The position numbers and the translations under genes were made by a program. Under the pieces are notes generated by a model, which ran no database searches, was not told where the DNA came from, and saw nothing but the letters and a program-made list of their open reading frames with translations. A stretch of 64,000 bases of DNA, from the NCBI GenBank assembly GCA_021813585.1, contig JAKAJV010000122.1:43004-107003 (forward strand), read 5' to 3'. The DNA is from Bacteroidota bacterium. Lineage in GTDB: Bacteria > Bacteroidota > Ignavibacteria > Ignavibacteriales > Ignavibacteriaceae. Within the stretch, counting starts at the first letter, position 1. Each line of letters opens with the position of its first letter. Shown in pieces: positions 34,350 to 43,369 of this stretch.

Positions 34350-36137
34350 ATGAAAATTAGCCGAAACTCTTTGATCTTTTTCTCGTTCATAATTTTTTTG
34401 TTTCCTTCTTTATTTAGTTCAGCAGCATTTGGTGTGCAGGATACTTTAGCTGTGGTAAACGGCCAGCCTATAACTAGCGCCGATTTCCGGAACAGGTTTG
34501 AACTATCGGTATATCCCGGAAAGGATATAGGCGACAATCTTTATTCTGCCAAGCGCGGATTCCTTCAATCGATGGTTGCCGAAAAGCTTCTGTCCAACGC
34601 TGCTTCAGTTGAGAACACAGCCGCGGAAGAAATTTTAAAGCGTCAGATGGAACTTATATTTCTAAGGGACGCTCTTTACCGGACCGAAGTTTTACCTAAA
34701 GCTAAAGTAAGCGAAGAAGAAATTGCAAAGGGAATGATATTATCGAGCTACTATTATTTTGTGGATGCATTTTACTTCCCAGATAAAGCTTCGGGGGATG
34801 TATTTTATAATTCAGTAACAAAAAAAGGAAGCGGTATTTACGCACTAAGCGACAGCATGCATATAAGGCACGATACTCTTCAAATAGGATACGGCGAATC
34901 AACCGAGGAAATTGAAGATGCATTTTTCGGACGGGAGACCGGATTTGTTTCTATGCCTACTCTTACGGAAGACGGCTATGTTGTTTTTAAAATTCTGGAC
35001 AGGAGGTTAAATAAAAAATTTACAGCGCCTTCACTGGAAGATAAAACTGCGCTGATAAAAAAAATTATTAAGGGCCGTAAAGAAGAAAAGCTCGGCTACG
35101 AATATTTAATGTCGGTAATGAAAGATGTTAAGGTTGAAGTTAATTATAATATTTTCAAACCGCTTGTTTACACGATTAAAAGCTTCTTAGATAAGCATCA
35201 GCCTTCAAGCTACGATCCGAATTATTATTTAAGCCTTAGAGAGATAAATGAAATTAAGGCCAAATACAGCTCGCAGCTTAAGAGTCCTCTTTTGCGTTTT
35301 AATGAAGGGAATATCACTCTCGATGAAGCGTTGGATCAATTAACATTGTCTGGCTTTGCGCCTGAGAATACTTCCGTTCAGTTTATAACCGAATCGCTGC
35401 ACGCCGCATTGAAATATATTGTTCAGAATTATTTCCTTGCAAAGCGCGCGCGTCAGCTGGGCTTGCAGAATTCAAATGAGGTTAAGTATAACGTACAGAT
35501 GTTTGTGGATGCTTACAGAGCAGCGCGGTTGGCATCTCAGATTACTGATACAGTAAAAGTAAACCGTGCGCAAACAGCGGAATTCTTTGATAACCATAAA
35601 GATGAAGTGCTAAAGGATGTCCGCCTCCGGTTGCAGATTTTTAAGGTGGAAAATATAGATGAAGCGGCGGAGATATTAAATAGGCTTAACAAGATTAAAG
35701 AAGGCGCAGTTGATACTGCTGGCGCAGTATGGGTTAATGCATACCAGCTTAGCGAGCTGGGCGGAGTATTGGCTGAAATGCCCAACGGTAAAATATTTGG
35801 CCCGCTGTTTATTAAAGGACAATATACAATCTTTAGAGTCCTTGATAAGAAATCGACATTAACAAAAGGCGCAATTAGTAACAGCATACAGGATGCAAGA
35901 GAAATGCTGCTTGCAAAAACGAAGCAGGAGGTGCTGAATAAGTACCTAGCCGATCTTGCGGGTGAACAGAACGTTAAAATTTATTTGAACAGATTAAATG
36001 AAGTAAAAGTTACACCGATAGAAATGTTGACATTCCGGTATATAGGTTTTGGTGGAAAGATTTTGGCTGTACCTTCTATGTATCCGATGGAAGGCTGGCT
36101 AAAGTATTACGATAAAAAAGGAAATATTGTACCGTAG
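34350..36137 (+). CDS. SurA/PpiC-like periplasmic chaperone or peptidyl-prolyl isomerase
   Basis: This 595-residue exported protein has a signal peptide (core about residues 8-25, SSAAFG). A SurA-N-like helical domain follows (TLAVVNGQPITSADFRNRFE near residue 32, then LQSMVAEKLLSNAA). A region near residues 420-520 recalls a parvulin domain (LRLQIFKVENIDEAAEILNRLNKI, QLSELGGVLAEMPNGKIFGPLFIKGQYTIFRVLDK). The parvulin part is degenerate, so it may act as a holdase rather than an isomerase. Such proteins escort outer-membrane proteins through the periplasm. It begins 34 bp after the second amylase, close enough for co-transcription, which would suit a locus exporting very large surface proteins. 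Confidence 0.75.
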   Translation: MKISRNSLIFFSFIIFLFPSLFSSAAFGVQDTLAVVNGQPITSADFRNRFELSVYPGKDIGDNLYSAKRGFLQSMVAEKLLSNAASVENTAAEEILKRQMELIFLRDALYRTEVLPKAKVSEEEIAKGMILSSYYYFVDAFYFPDKASGDVFYNSVTKKGSGIYALSDSMHIRHDTLQIGYGESTEEIEDAFFGRETGFVSMPTLTEDGYVVFKILDRRLNKKFTAPSLEDKTALIKKIIKGRKEEKLGYEYLMSVMKDVKVEVNYNIFKPLVYTIKSFLDKHQPSSYDPNYYLSLREINEIKAKYSSQLKSPLLRFNEGNITLDEALDQLTLSGFAPENTSVQFITESLHAALKYIVQNYFLAKRARQLGLQNSNEVKYNVQMFVDAYRAARLASQITDTVKVNRAQTAEFFDNHKDEVLKDVRLRLQIFKVENIDEAAEILNRLNKIKEGAVDTAGAVWVNAYQLSELGGVLAEMPNGKIFGPLFIKGQYTIFRVLDKKSTLTKGAISNSIQDAREMLLAKTKQEVLNKYLADLAGEQNVKIYLNRLNEVKVTPIEMLTFRYIGFGGKILAVPSMYPMEGWLKYYDKKGNIVP

Positions 36138-36172
36138 CCGGAATATGAAAATTATTCATATATTTGTTTCCG

Positions 36173-36316
36173 ATGGATAAGAAAATAAATATTAAAATAA
36201 AAAAGAAGACTAAAAGAATACCGGTACCGCAAAAGCCGCCGAAAGTAGAAGCCGGAAAGAAGACGTATAGCCGAAGCGCTGAGAAAGAAAAACTGCGGAA
36301 AAATAAAGACGGGTAG
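36173..36316 (+). CDS. Small basic protein (47 residues)
   Basis: An ATG-TAG frame encodes 47 residues, very rich in lysine and arginine (MDKKINIKIKKKTKRIPVPQ at the start), with prolines in the middle (VPQKPPKVE) and a charged tail (KEKLRKNKDG). It has no hydrophobic segment. It fits neatly between the chaperone-like gene (35 bp before) and the glycosyltransferase (6 bp after) on the same strand, as a real gene would. Small basic proteins of this look are often nucleic-acid or ribosome associated. I do not recognise a family and assign no function. Confidence 0.55.
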   Translation: MDKKINIKIKKKTKRIPVPQKPPKVEAGKKTYSRSAEKEKLRKNKDG

Positions 36317-36322
36317 TGGATA

Positions 36323-37150
36323 ATGATAAAAGCTTCCGTCATCCTGGCTTTTTATAATAAAATCGATTATTTGAAATTAGTTCTTGCCGGCTTTGAAAGG
36401 CAGACATTTAAAGATTTTGAAATTATTATTGCAGACGACGGTTCACCTGAAGATATCGTAATTGAAATTGAAAAATTATCCCGTAATCTATCATTTCCCG
36501 TTATTCACGTCTGGCAAGAGGATAAAGGATTTAGAAAAAATAAAATATTAAATAGAGCTATAGTTTCCTCCCGCTCCGGTTATTTGATTTTTGCTGATGC
36601 GGATTGTGTTCCGCATTATGAGTTTGTAAATGAGCATTTTAAGGCTGCCAAACCGAAACAGTGTCTTACTGGTAGAAGGGTAAACCTATCTGAAAAAATT
36701 ACCCGGTATTTAACTCCGCAAAAAATTTCACAGGGTTATTTGGATGAAAATATTTTGCTTTTAATTGAGGATGGAATTTTCGGAAAGTCGTTTGACGTTG
36801 AAAAGGGATTTTATTTTAAGAATAATTTTATTAGAAATTATTTTAATAAGAAGAAACGCGGACTGCTTGGGTGTAATTTTTCTATCCATAAAGAAGACAT
36901 GCTTATGATAAACGGCTTTGACGAAAGATACGAAGCTCCGTCTATTGGGGAGGACTCAGATATTGAATTCAGGCTGAATCTTTACGGCGTTGATGTCGAT
37001 TCGTTAAATAATATAGCTGTACAGTATCATCTATTTCATTTACTCCAAACCCGACCGGAACAAAACCTGGAATTATTTGCCGACGTAAAAAAGTCTAATG
37101 TTTATTATACCCCGTTCGGAATTTTAAAAGGAAATAATAAATCAGCTTAA
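36323..37150 (+). CDS. Family 2 glycosyltransferase
   Basis: This 275-residue cytoplasmic or membrane-associated GT-A enzyme transfers a sugar from a nucleotide donor to an unknown acceptor. The N-terminus is classic GT2: ASVILAFYNKIDYLKLVLAGFERQT, IIIADDGSPED (about residues 34-44) and the metal-binding DADC (about residue 93). The C-terminal part (LLGCNFSIHKEDMLMINGFDERYEAPSIGEDSDIEFRL) matches the galactosyltransferase-like C-domain with the catalytic ED pair. The neighbours do not name an acceptor; polysaccharide or lipopolysaccharide assembly is likely. The start lies 6 bp after the small basic protein gene. Confidence 0.88.
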   Translation: MIKASVILAFYNKIDYLKLVLAGFERQTFKDFEIIIADDGSPEDIVIEIEKLSRNLSFPVIHVWQEDKGFRKNKILNRAIVSSRSGYLIFADADCVPHYEFVNEHFKAAKPKQCLTGRRVNLSEKITRYLTPQKISQGYLDENILLLIEDGIFGKSFDVEKGFYFKNNFIRNYFNKKKRGLLGCNFSIHKEDMLMINGFDERYEAPSIGEDSDIEFRLNLYGVDVDSLNNIAVQYHLFHLLQTRPEQNLELFADVKKSNVYYTPFGILKGNNKSA

Positions 37151-37224
37151 CATTCCCGGCATAATTTTTTAGTGTGAGAATATGCAATACGTCTAATATT
37201 TTTAGAATATTGTATCCGGCTTTA

Positions 37225-37255
37225 TTGCTTTCCAAAAATTCTTGCCTTATATTTC
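37225..37255 (+). promoter_or_regulatory. Putative Bacteroidota-type promoter of lrp-glnA
   Basis: TTG at 37225-37227 is followed after 20 bp by TATATTTC at 37248-37255, one base from the TAnnTTTG minus-7 box of Bacteroidota primary-sigma promoters. Transcription would begin about 35 bp before the Lrp-type regulator ATG. The same TTG-N20-TATATTTC arrangement precedes prs at 63660. Confidence 0.4.
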
Positions 37256-37296
37256 AAGTCATAAAATTATCTAATCCTAAAAAAATAAGGGAATAA

Positions 37297-37743
37297 ATGT
37301 TAGACGACTTAGATATTAAAATACTAAATATTTTGCAAAAGAACGGCAGGACCAAAAGAAATGTCGTTGCAGAATCAATAGGTTTGTCGATTCCATCCGT
37401 AAGCGAAAGGCTGCATAAGCTTGAAGAAAGGGGCATTATCGAAGGATATTTTGCCAAAGTAAATAGAAAGGCTTTCGGATACGACATAATGGCCTATATA
37501 CTGGTTACAATGGAATCTTCAAAATTCTATAAAAGTTTTACTTCAAGAGTTGAGAAAGTATCTCAGATAATTGAATGCCATTCGGTTTTGGGAGAAGGGT
37601 CCCATCTATTAAAAGCGATAGTTAAAAATACCGAGTCACTTGAGAAGCTGTTGAATGAAATCCAATCATGGTCGGGGGTAATTTCAACCAAGACTACCTT
37701 TGTCCTTTCAACTATAAAAGAAACGACTGAAATAGAAATATAA
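37297..37743 (+). CDS. Lrp/AsnC-family transcriptional regulator
   Basis: This 148-residue regulator has an N-terminal AsnC-type winged helix-turn-helix (LDDLDIKILNILQKNGRTKRNVVAESIGLSIPSVSERLHKLEERGII, residues 1-50). A RAM ligand-binding domain follows (about 65-145, YILVTMESSKFYKSF, IIECHSVLGEGSHLLKAIVKNTESLEKLL). Such proteins form octamers and respond to amino acids. It lies 30 bp upstream of glnA on the same strand, which suggests that it controls glutamine synthesis, probably sensing glutamine or another amino acid, and itself. A putative promoter lies at 37225-37255. Confidence 0.92.
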   Translation: MLDDLDIKILNILQKNGRTKRNVVAESIGLSIPSVSERLHKLEERGIIEGYFAKVNRKAFGYDIMAYILVTMESSKFYKSFTSRVEKVSQIIECHSVLGEGSHLLKAIVKNTESLEKLLNEIQSWSGVISTKTTFVLSTIKETTEIEI

Positions 37744-37773
37744 TTATTAATAAATAAAATAAAGGAAAAATAT

Positions 37774-39201
37774 ATGGCAAAAATAGATTCGCCGGTTGAG
37801 AATATTCTTAAATATATCAAAGCCAACAACATAAAATTTGTAGATTTAAAGTTTATGGATTTTCCCGGGCAGTGGCAGCATTTTACCGTCCCGGTTACTC
37901 AGTTCAACGAGGATTCTTTTGAAGACGGCTTCGGCTTTGATGGTTCCTCCATTCGCGGATGGAAGGCAATAAATGAGAGCGACATGTTAATAATACCCGA
38001 TGCCTCAACTATGTTTCTTGATCCTTTTGTAACCGTTCCAACCATCAGCTTAATATGCGATGTATATGAACCGGCTACAAAAGAAAAATATACAAGATGT
38101 CCGAGAAATATAGCCCAAAAAGCGAGCGCTCATCTAGTCTCTACCGGGATTGCGGATACGGTTTATTATGGCCCGGAAGCAGAGTTTTTTATTTTTGATG
38201 ATGTCCGTTTCGATTCAAAGCCAAACGGCAGTTTCTATTCGGTTGATTCTATTGAAGGGAAATGGAACAGCGGACGGGATGAGAATCCGAATTTGGGTTA
38301 TAAGCCACGATACAAAGAAGGCTACTTCCCCGTGCCGCCTACAGATGCTTTGATGGATCTGAGAAATGAGATGGTTGTAAACTTGATGAACTGCGGTATT
38401 GATGTGGAAGCTCAACATCATGAAGTTGCAAGCGGCGGGCAATGCGAAATTGATTTGAGATTCCAGCCGCTGGTAAAAGCAGCAGATCAGCTTTTGCTAT
38501 TTAAGTATATTGTTAAGAATACCGCTAAGAAAAACAACAAAACGGTAACATACATGCCGAAGCCAATTTTTGGCGACAACGGCAGCGGTATGCATGTTCA
38601 CACAAGTCTTTGGAAAAAGGGCAAGCCTTTATTTGCCGGCTCAGGCTATGCAGGTCTAAGTGAAATGGGTTTATATTTTATCGGCGGATTGCTGAAGCAT
38701 GCAGCTTCACTTCTGGCTTTTACAAATCCTACAACTAACTCTTATAAAAGACTTGTCCCCGGTTTTGAAGCACCTGTTAACTTAGCATATTCTCAGAGAA
38801 ACCGCAGTGCATCCATCAGGATACCAATGTATTCCGCCAGCCCAAAAGCAAAAAGAGTTGAGTTTAGATGCCCTGATCCTTCGTCCAATCCTTATCTTGC
38901 TTTTTCCGCAATGTTAATGGCAGGCTTAGACGGAGTTATAAATAGGATAGATCCCGGCGATCCTCTTGACAAAGATATTTATGATATGTCTCCGGAAGAA
39001 CTAAAGAATGTGCCTTCAACACCAGGAAGCTTGGGAGAGGCATTAAAGGCTCTTTCAGAAGACCATGAGTATTTGTTAAAAGGCGATGTGTTTACAACCG
39101 ACGTAATCGAAACGTGGATTAAATACAAAACCGATAAAGAAATTAAGCCGATGGCTTTGCAGCCCCATCCTTATGAATTTACTTTGTACTACGATGTATA
39201 A
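37774..39201 (+). CDS. glnA: Glutamine synthetase, type I
   Basis: GlnA condenses glutamate and ammonia to glutamine with ATP in the cytoplasm and is the main entry of ammonia into metabolism. The 475-residue length is typical of the GSI subunit. Signatures present are [21 protein letters not shown] (about residues 50-70), [12 protein letters not shown] with the metal-binding glutamate, [13 protein letters not shown], and [15 protein letters not shown]. The DIYDMSPEE stretch holds Tyr403, equivalent to the adenylylation site of enteric GSI, so covalent control is possible. It is preceded by an Lrp/AsnC regulator (30 bp) and an AAAGGA ribosome-binding sequence, and followed by a strong terminator. 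Confidence 0.97.
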   Translation: MAKIDSPVENILKYIKANNIKFVDLKFMDFPGQWQHFTVPVTQFNEDSFEDGFGFDGSSIRGWKAINESDMLIIPDASTMFLDPFVTVPTISLICDVYEPATKEKYTRCPRNIAQKASAHLVSTGIADTVYYGPEAEFFIFDDVRFDSKPNGSFYSVDSIEGKWNSGRDENPNLGYKPRYKEGYFPVPPTDALMDLRNEMVVNLMNCGIDVEAQHHEVASGGQCEIDLRFQPLVKAADQLLLFKYIVKNTAKKNNKTVTYMPKPIFGDNGSGMHVHTSLWKKGKPLFAGSGYAGLSEMGLYFIGGLLKHAASLLAFTNPTTNSYKRLVPGFEAPVNLAYSQRNRSASIRIPMYSASPKAKRVEFRCPDPSSNPYLAFSAMLMAGLDGVINRIDPGDPLDKDIYDMSPEELKNVPSTPGSLGEALKALSEDHEYLLKGDVFTTDVIETWIKYKTDKEIKPMALQPHPYEFTLYYDV

Positions 39202-39225
39202 AGAAATTAGCACACTGTAAAATAA

Positions 39226-39258
39226 AAAGCGAGCCTTCGTGGTTCGCTTTTTTTTTTT
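39226..39258 (+). terminator. Rho-independent terminator after glnA
   Basis: AAAGCGAGCC (39226-39235) pairs with GGTTCGCTTT (39241-39250) over ten positions with one G-T pair, a TTCGT loop, and a run of T residues to 39258. It ends the lrp-glnA transcript just before the convergent PAP2 gene. Confidence 0.88.
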
Positions 39259-39283
39259 GCTTTAATGAAGATAAAAAGGTTTA

Positions 39284-40906
39284 TTAAAAATTAATTTTTA
39301 TACCGAAACGTCCGTAATCATCAAATTCGATATGGACGTGATCGTTGGTGCTGCCGTTATGCCTGGCAACAAGATAATTTCCAATCATATATCCTATTAC
39401 TCCGCCCATTGCAACATCGGAAAACCAATGAACATTATGGTATACTCTGGATACTGCGGTAATTACGGCCGGTGTAAAAATTATCGCTTTCAGCCAAACC
39501 TTGTTTGTGTGGGCGGCAAGTACAGAGGATAACGAAAAGGCTAGAGTCGAGTGTCCCGAAGGAAAAGAATTTATAGGATTATTCCTCTGGGGGAAAGGAT
39601 TGAAATAATAAGGGCCGTTATTTTCGTATGGCCTATCCCTTCCGAAAATTCTTTTTATAATTGAAGTAATGTTGTTCGCGATGAAATAAGACTCATAAAT
39701 TTCCAATCCTATTTGTGTGGCTTCTTTATTGTCGAACAGCAGACCGAGAGAAAATAACGAAAGAGCAGAGACTTGAGTTGTTGTAGATTGGCCGTAGAAG
39801 GTGCCGAACTTCATAATAGGAATTTCCCTGGCGGTACCGTAGTGCGATATCCAATTATGAATAGGCTGGTCTCCAATCATAAATAAATATGTGCCGATAA
39901 CTATGGAAGGATATATAAAAAAGTCAGTTGAATCCCAATCCAGGGGACTGGTAATAAGAGAAAGAATATCGTTTGCTGCGGTAGTTAAAACATTTACAAC
40001 AGGTTTAACCGGCTGTCTGGCGAATAACGATATGCTTTCCACTTTTAATACAACCATAACGCTTGTAGAATAATTGTTTGAATTTGTTGCTGTAAATGTG
40101 ACCGTATCGTTTCCTGTCCAATCTTCATTTGGCAGACTGATTGCAGCTATCCCCGTTGAATCTATGTGGATTTCGATATGATTGCTGCCGTTGCAGCTCC
40201 AGGTTATCTTATGGTTCTCTTCATTGTTTAATACATAGCGATTTAAGTTAATGCTGCTGAATTTTTCCCCCTCTCGAATTATTTGATCCGGTATGTTCGC
40301 TAATTCAGGCGGATTAAAAAAAGGTTTAACCAAAATCAAAGCCTGTAATAAGACCTTATGAGCGTCGTTTGCTGCAGCAATAAATTTTAGAGTGTCGGTG
40401 CCATACCAAAATTTATCTTTTCTACTTACTAACACCGTATTACACGTGTCAATACTAACTAAAAGATTACTGCTTGTTATGCCTGCATGTGCGGCAGATA
40501 CTTTGAAACCTTCCTTACACGGTAAATAATTGTTCAGATGAATTTCGATGCTTGTGCTAATACTGTCAATTATGTGCGAAGGAATATTTTCTAATTGAGG
40601 TACGGCAACGGATTCGGCCGGAGAAGAGCCGGACTTGGAAAAATTGCCGGATGCAATTGAAATATTGCTTAGAGAAAATTGAGCTGGCCGGGCTTTTTTA
40701 TGACGGATTTTAATTGATGACCCTGAATTGACACTGTCCTGTCTAATTAAATTGGATTGAGCTGATTCCTTGATTGTTTTCTGACGGGCTTTGGAGGACT
40801 TAACATCCGAGTGCTTTCCCGGATTTGTTTTTATAAATAAAATTAAAAGAGAAGCTAGAAGTAAAAAGAGGAGCGGCAGCAGTATCTTAATTTTGTTTTT
40901 AGTCAT
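39284..40906 (-). CDS. PAP2-family phosphatase with long Ig-like N-terminal region
   Basis: This 540-residue membrane protein has an N-terminal hydrophobic helix (about residues 6-25) and a Ser/Lys-rich linker. Two Ig/cadherin-like segments follow at about 105-300 (VPQLENIPSHIIDSISTSIEIHLNNY; ELANIPDQIIREGEKFSSINLNRYV). The C-terminal PAP2 phosphatase domain (about 330-525) has all three catalytic motifs: KRIFGRDRP (418-426), PSGH (449-452) and SRVYHNVHWFSD (486-497). PAP2 enzymes remove phosphate from lipid pyrophosphates or lipid A at the periplasmic face. The extracytoplasmic N-region is unusual and may bind the wall or a glycan. It is transcribed toward glnA, and a terminator separates it from the OmpA genes. 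Confidence 0.85.
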   Translation of the reverse strand: MTKNKIKILLPLLFLLLASLLILFIKTNPGKHSDVKSSKARQKTIKESAQSNLIRQDSVNSGSSIKIRHKKARPAQFSLSNISIASGNFSKSGSSPAESVAVPQLENIPSHIIDSISTSIEIHLNNYLPCKEGFKVSAAHAGITSSNLLVSIDTCNTVLVSRKDKFWYGTDTLKFIAAANDAHKVLLQALILVKPFFNPPELANIPDQIIREGEKFSSINLNRYVLNNEENHKITWSCNGSNHIEIHIDSTGIAAISLPNEDWTGNDTVTFTATNSNNYSTSVMVVLKVESISLFARQPVKPVVNVLTTAANDILSLITSPLDWDSTDFFIYPSIVIGTYLFMIGDQPIHNWISHYGTAREIPIMKFGTFYGQSTTTQVSALSLFSLGLLFDNKEATQIGLEIYESYFIANNITSIIKRIFGRDRPYENNGPYYFNPFPQRNNPINSFPSGHSTLAFSLSSVLAAHTNKVWLKAIIFTPAVITAVSRVYHNVHWFSDVAMGGVIGYMIGNYLVARHNGSTNDHVHIEFDDYGRFGIKINF

Positions 40907-40920
40907 TATTCAATTTAAAA

Positions 40921-40952
40921 AAAAGGCTCACTAAAATGTGAGCCTTTTTTTT
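40921..40952 (-). terminator. Terminator between the OmpA genes and the PAP2 gene
   Basis: AAAAGGCTCAC (40921-40931) and GTGAGCCTTTT (40938-40948) form a perfect eleven-base stem with a six-base loop, and runs of A and T flank both sides. On the minus strand it ends the OmpA transcript 19 bp after its stop codon. The A/T symmetry could let it work in both directions. Confidence 0.85.
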
Positions 40953-40970
40953 ATTTTTGTCAATAATAAT

Positions 40971-42122
40971 TTATTTGAGGACTTTAAATTCAATCCTTCT
41001 ATTTTGTGCTCTGCCTAATTCAGTGCTGTTGTCGCCAATAGGGTTCTTATCTCCGTACCCTACTGTCTTCAACCTACCGGCATCAATACCTTTCTTAACA
41101 AGATAATTTTTAACGGTTTGTGCTCTCTCAAGAGATAATTTCTGGTTGTATGAGGAACTGCCGATATTGTCGGTATAGCCCTGTATCTCCACATTAATGT
41201 CCCTGTTTTCCCTCAGTATCTGAACGGCATTTTCAAGGATTGGATAAGCTTCGGGAGTTAGGGTAGCTTTTCCGAAGTTAAAGTTAACACCGAACAAAAC
41301 CCAGTTCTTTTCGGTAGATACGGCAGAAGGAACTTCTACTTCAACTTTCTTTACAACTTCTTTAGGAATATGTTTCTTAATCATGTCCTCAATCTCGGCA
41401 AGAGTAGGATAATTCTGCGGAGGAGCCTGTGCAGTTATACCGCTATAAATATCGCAGTACTTTGAAGGCTCGCCCTTGGAGAAGTAATATTGGAGCCCCA
41501 CACCCACGGTGAAATAGCTGTCGGCATCGGAGCCGAATAAGCCTTTTCTGTTATTGTTAATAACTCCGTCTACCTGGCCGTCTGTGCTGTGCAGCCCTAG
41601 TTCGGTTTTAAGGTTCCATGCATTAGATATTCTCCATTCACTTCCGAAGATAAGATTCACCTGCATCGAAGTAGTTGAAATAGCGTCCGGATTAACAATA
41701 CTTCCCCAATCTGCTTTGAAAGAATTAACGCCTACCCCGAATGCAGCATAAGGGTCTACAACCGAACATGGAGAAAAGTAATATAAGAAATCGAGATCGC
41801 CGGTAAGTATGTTTGTGCTCATTTTTGCGCTTGAAGGAACGGCAGTGCCGTTATTGTAAAAGTATTTGCTGCCGGAAGGCATTGTGCCTTCAATATGGTT
41901 ATAACCAGCCTGTAATCTAAGGGCGACGTTCTCGTAAAAGTTGTGCTGCAATGAAAGAAAGCCGCCGTAGTTAGCCTCGGCAGGCCTAACATCGGAACTA
42001 AAAAATGTTGGATAATCCAATCCGAAACCGAAGCTCCAGCTTGTTCTGGCAACCTGGGCAAATGATACTTGTGTTGCTGCAAGCATTATTATCAAACCGA
42101 ATATAAATATTATTTTTTTCAT
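40971..42122 (-). CDS. OmpA-family outer-membrane protein, copy 1
   Basis: This 383-residue protein has a signal peptide (1-22, ending SFAQ). A strand-rich outer-membrane barrel follows (about 25-215), then a short linker containing PKEVVKKVEVEVP and a C-terminal OmpA peptidoglycan-binding domain (about 270-383). That domain shows VNFNFGKATLTPEAYPIL, IQGYTDNIGSSSYNQKLSLERAQTVKNYL and GRAQNRRIEF, the core of the NxxLSxxRAxxVxxxL / NRRxE signature. It anchors the outer membrane to the cell wall. It lies 77 bp downstream of a close paralogue with the same architecture, without an obvious terminator between them, so the pair is probably co-transcribed. Confidence 0.92.
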   Translation of the reverse strand: MKKIIFIFGLIIMLAATQVSFAQVARTSWSFGFGLDYPTFFSSDVRPAEANYGGFLSLQHNFYENVALRLQAGYNHIEGTMPSGSKYFYNNGTAVPSSAKMSTNILTGDLDFLYYFSPCSVVDPYAAFGVGVNSFKADWGSIVNPDAISTTSMQVNLIFGSEWRISNAWNLKTELGLHSTDGQVDGVINNNRKGLFGSDADSYFTVGVGLQYYFSKGEPSKYCDIYSGITAQAPPQNYPTLAEIEDMIKKHIPKEVVKKVEVEVPSAVSTEKNWVLFGVNFNFGKATLTPEAYPILENAVQILRENRDINVEIQGYTDNIGSSSYNQKLSLERAQTVKNYLVKKGIDAGRLKTVGYGDKNPIGDNSTELGRAQNRRIEFKVLK

Positions 42123-42199
42123 AATTGCTCTTCAAAATTGTTTTGAAAAAATTTTTGTCTTTTTAAGATTCACACTCTTACAAAATACATTAGCAATAA

Positions 42200-43369
42200 T
42201 TATTTAGTTACCTTGAACTCTATTCTTCTGTTTTCAGCTCTGCCTATTACGGTGCTGTTATCGCCAACCGGATTGGATTTACCGAAACCGACTGTAGTCA
42301 GCCTGCTGCTTTCAATTCCGTTTTTAACTAAGTAATCTTTAACAGTTTGAGCTCTCTTTTCTGACAGTTTCAAATTGTACTCTTTTGAACCGATATAATC
42401 CGCATAACCCTGGATTTCAACTTTTAAATCGGGATTATCTTTTAGAATATTAACTGCATGGTGCAATATTGGATAAGCTTCGGGCAGTAAGTTCGATTTA
42501 TTAAATTCAAAATTAACACCGTATAATATCCAGTTCTTTTCTGCTACGGCAACGGGTTTTTTAACTACTACTTCTTTTACTACTTCTTTAGGAATATATT
42601 TCTCAACCAAGGCTTCTATCTGCTCAAGAGTCGGGTAATTTTCTTTAGGAGCTTGAACTTCAATGCCGTTATAAAGGTCGCAATACTTAGAAGGTTCGCC
42701 TTTCTTGAAGTAGTATTGGAATCCTACATTGAATGTAATATAACTGTCTGCATCCGAGCCGAATATACCGCTGCGTCCCGTGTTGGTTATTCCGTCCAAC
42801 TCACCGTTGGTTGTATGGTAACCGAACTCGGTCTTTAAATTCCAATTTGTGCTCATTTTCCATTCGCTGCCAAGGACAAAATTGAATTGCTGGGATGCCA
42901 AAGATTTAACTGAGTTTACTACATTGCTAGGCCAGCTTGGGCTTAAATACGCAGCACCCAAACCAACTCCGGCATACGGTGAAACCGGAGCGCAGGGAAT
43001 AAAATAGTAGAGTAAGTCTAAATTTCCGCTAACTACATCGGAAGTCATGAATTCAGCTAATGAAGGTACCTTAGTGCCGTTGGTATAATAAAATCTGTTC
43101 ATTATAGGATCGAATCCGCCGATCCTTCCCTGCATGTGGCTGTAGTTAGCAAGCAGCCTTAAACCTACGTGCTCTGAAAAATTTCTTTGTAAGGATAAAA
43201 ATCCGCCGTAGTTTTTTTGCTGTGGACGTACATCGGTGCTCTGAAATCTCGGGTAGGTCAGGCCGAATCCGAAACTCCAACTATTTTTTGCAACCTGGGC
43301 ATATGAAACTTCTGTAGCAACAGAGAATAACAATACTGAAAAGATCAAAAGTATCTTTTTCATAACCAT
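42200..43369 (-). CDS. OmpA-family outer-membrane protein, copy 2
   Basis: This 389-residue paralogue of the downstream OmpA gene has a signal peptide (core about residues 4-20, ending SYAQ), a barrel (about 25-220, SWSFGFGLTYPRFQSTDVRPQQKNYGGFLSLQRNF) and an OmpA domain (about 275-389, with VNFEFNKSNLLPEAYPIL, IQGYADYIGSKEYNLKLSEKRAQTVKDYL and GRAENRRIEF). The two copies share the PSKYCDxY-to-APxxNYPTL-xxIE linker, showing a recent tandem duplication with divergence mainly in the exposed barrel loops. It is the first gene of the pair, and its promoter should lie in the A+T-rich gap after 43370. Confidence 0.92.
   Translation of the reverse strand: MVMKKILLIFSVLLFSVATEVSYAQVAKNSWSFGFGLTYPRFQSTDVRPQQKNYGGFLSLQRNFSEHVGLRLLANYSHMQGRIGGFDPIMNRFYYTNGTKVPSLAEFMTSDVVSGNLDLLYYFIPCAPVSPYAGVGLGAAYLSPSWPSNVVNSVKSLASQQFNFVLGSEWKMSTNWNLKTEFGYHTTNGELDGITNTGRSGIFGSDADSYITFNVGFQYYFKKGEPSKYCDLYNGIEVQAPKENYPTLEQIEALVEKYIPKEVVKEVVVKKPVAVAEKNWILYGVNFEFNKSNLLPEAYPILHHAVNILKDNPDLKVEIQGYADYIGSKEYNLKLSEKRAQTVKDYLVKNGIESSRLTTVGFGKSNPVGDNSTVIGRAENRRIEFKVTK

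Noticed and set aside
34350..36137. Assignment as authentic SurA
   Set aside because: The N-domain pattern fits, but the parvulin region is degenerate and the order of domains is unclear, so only SurA/PpiC-like is supported.
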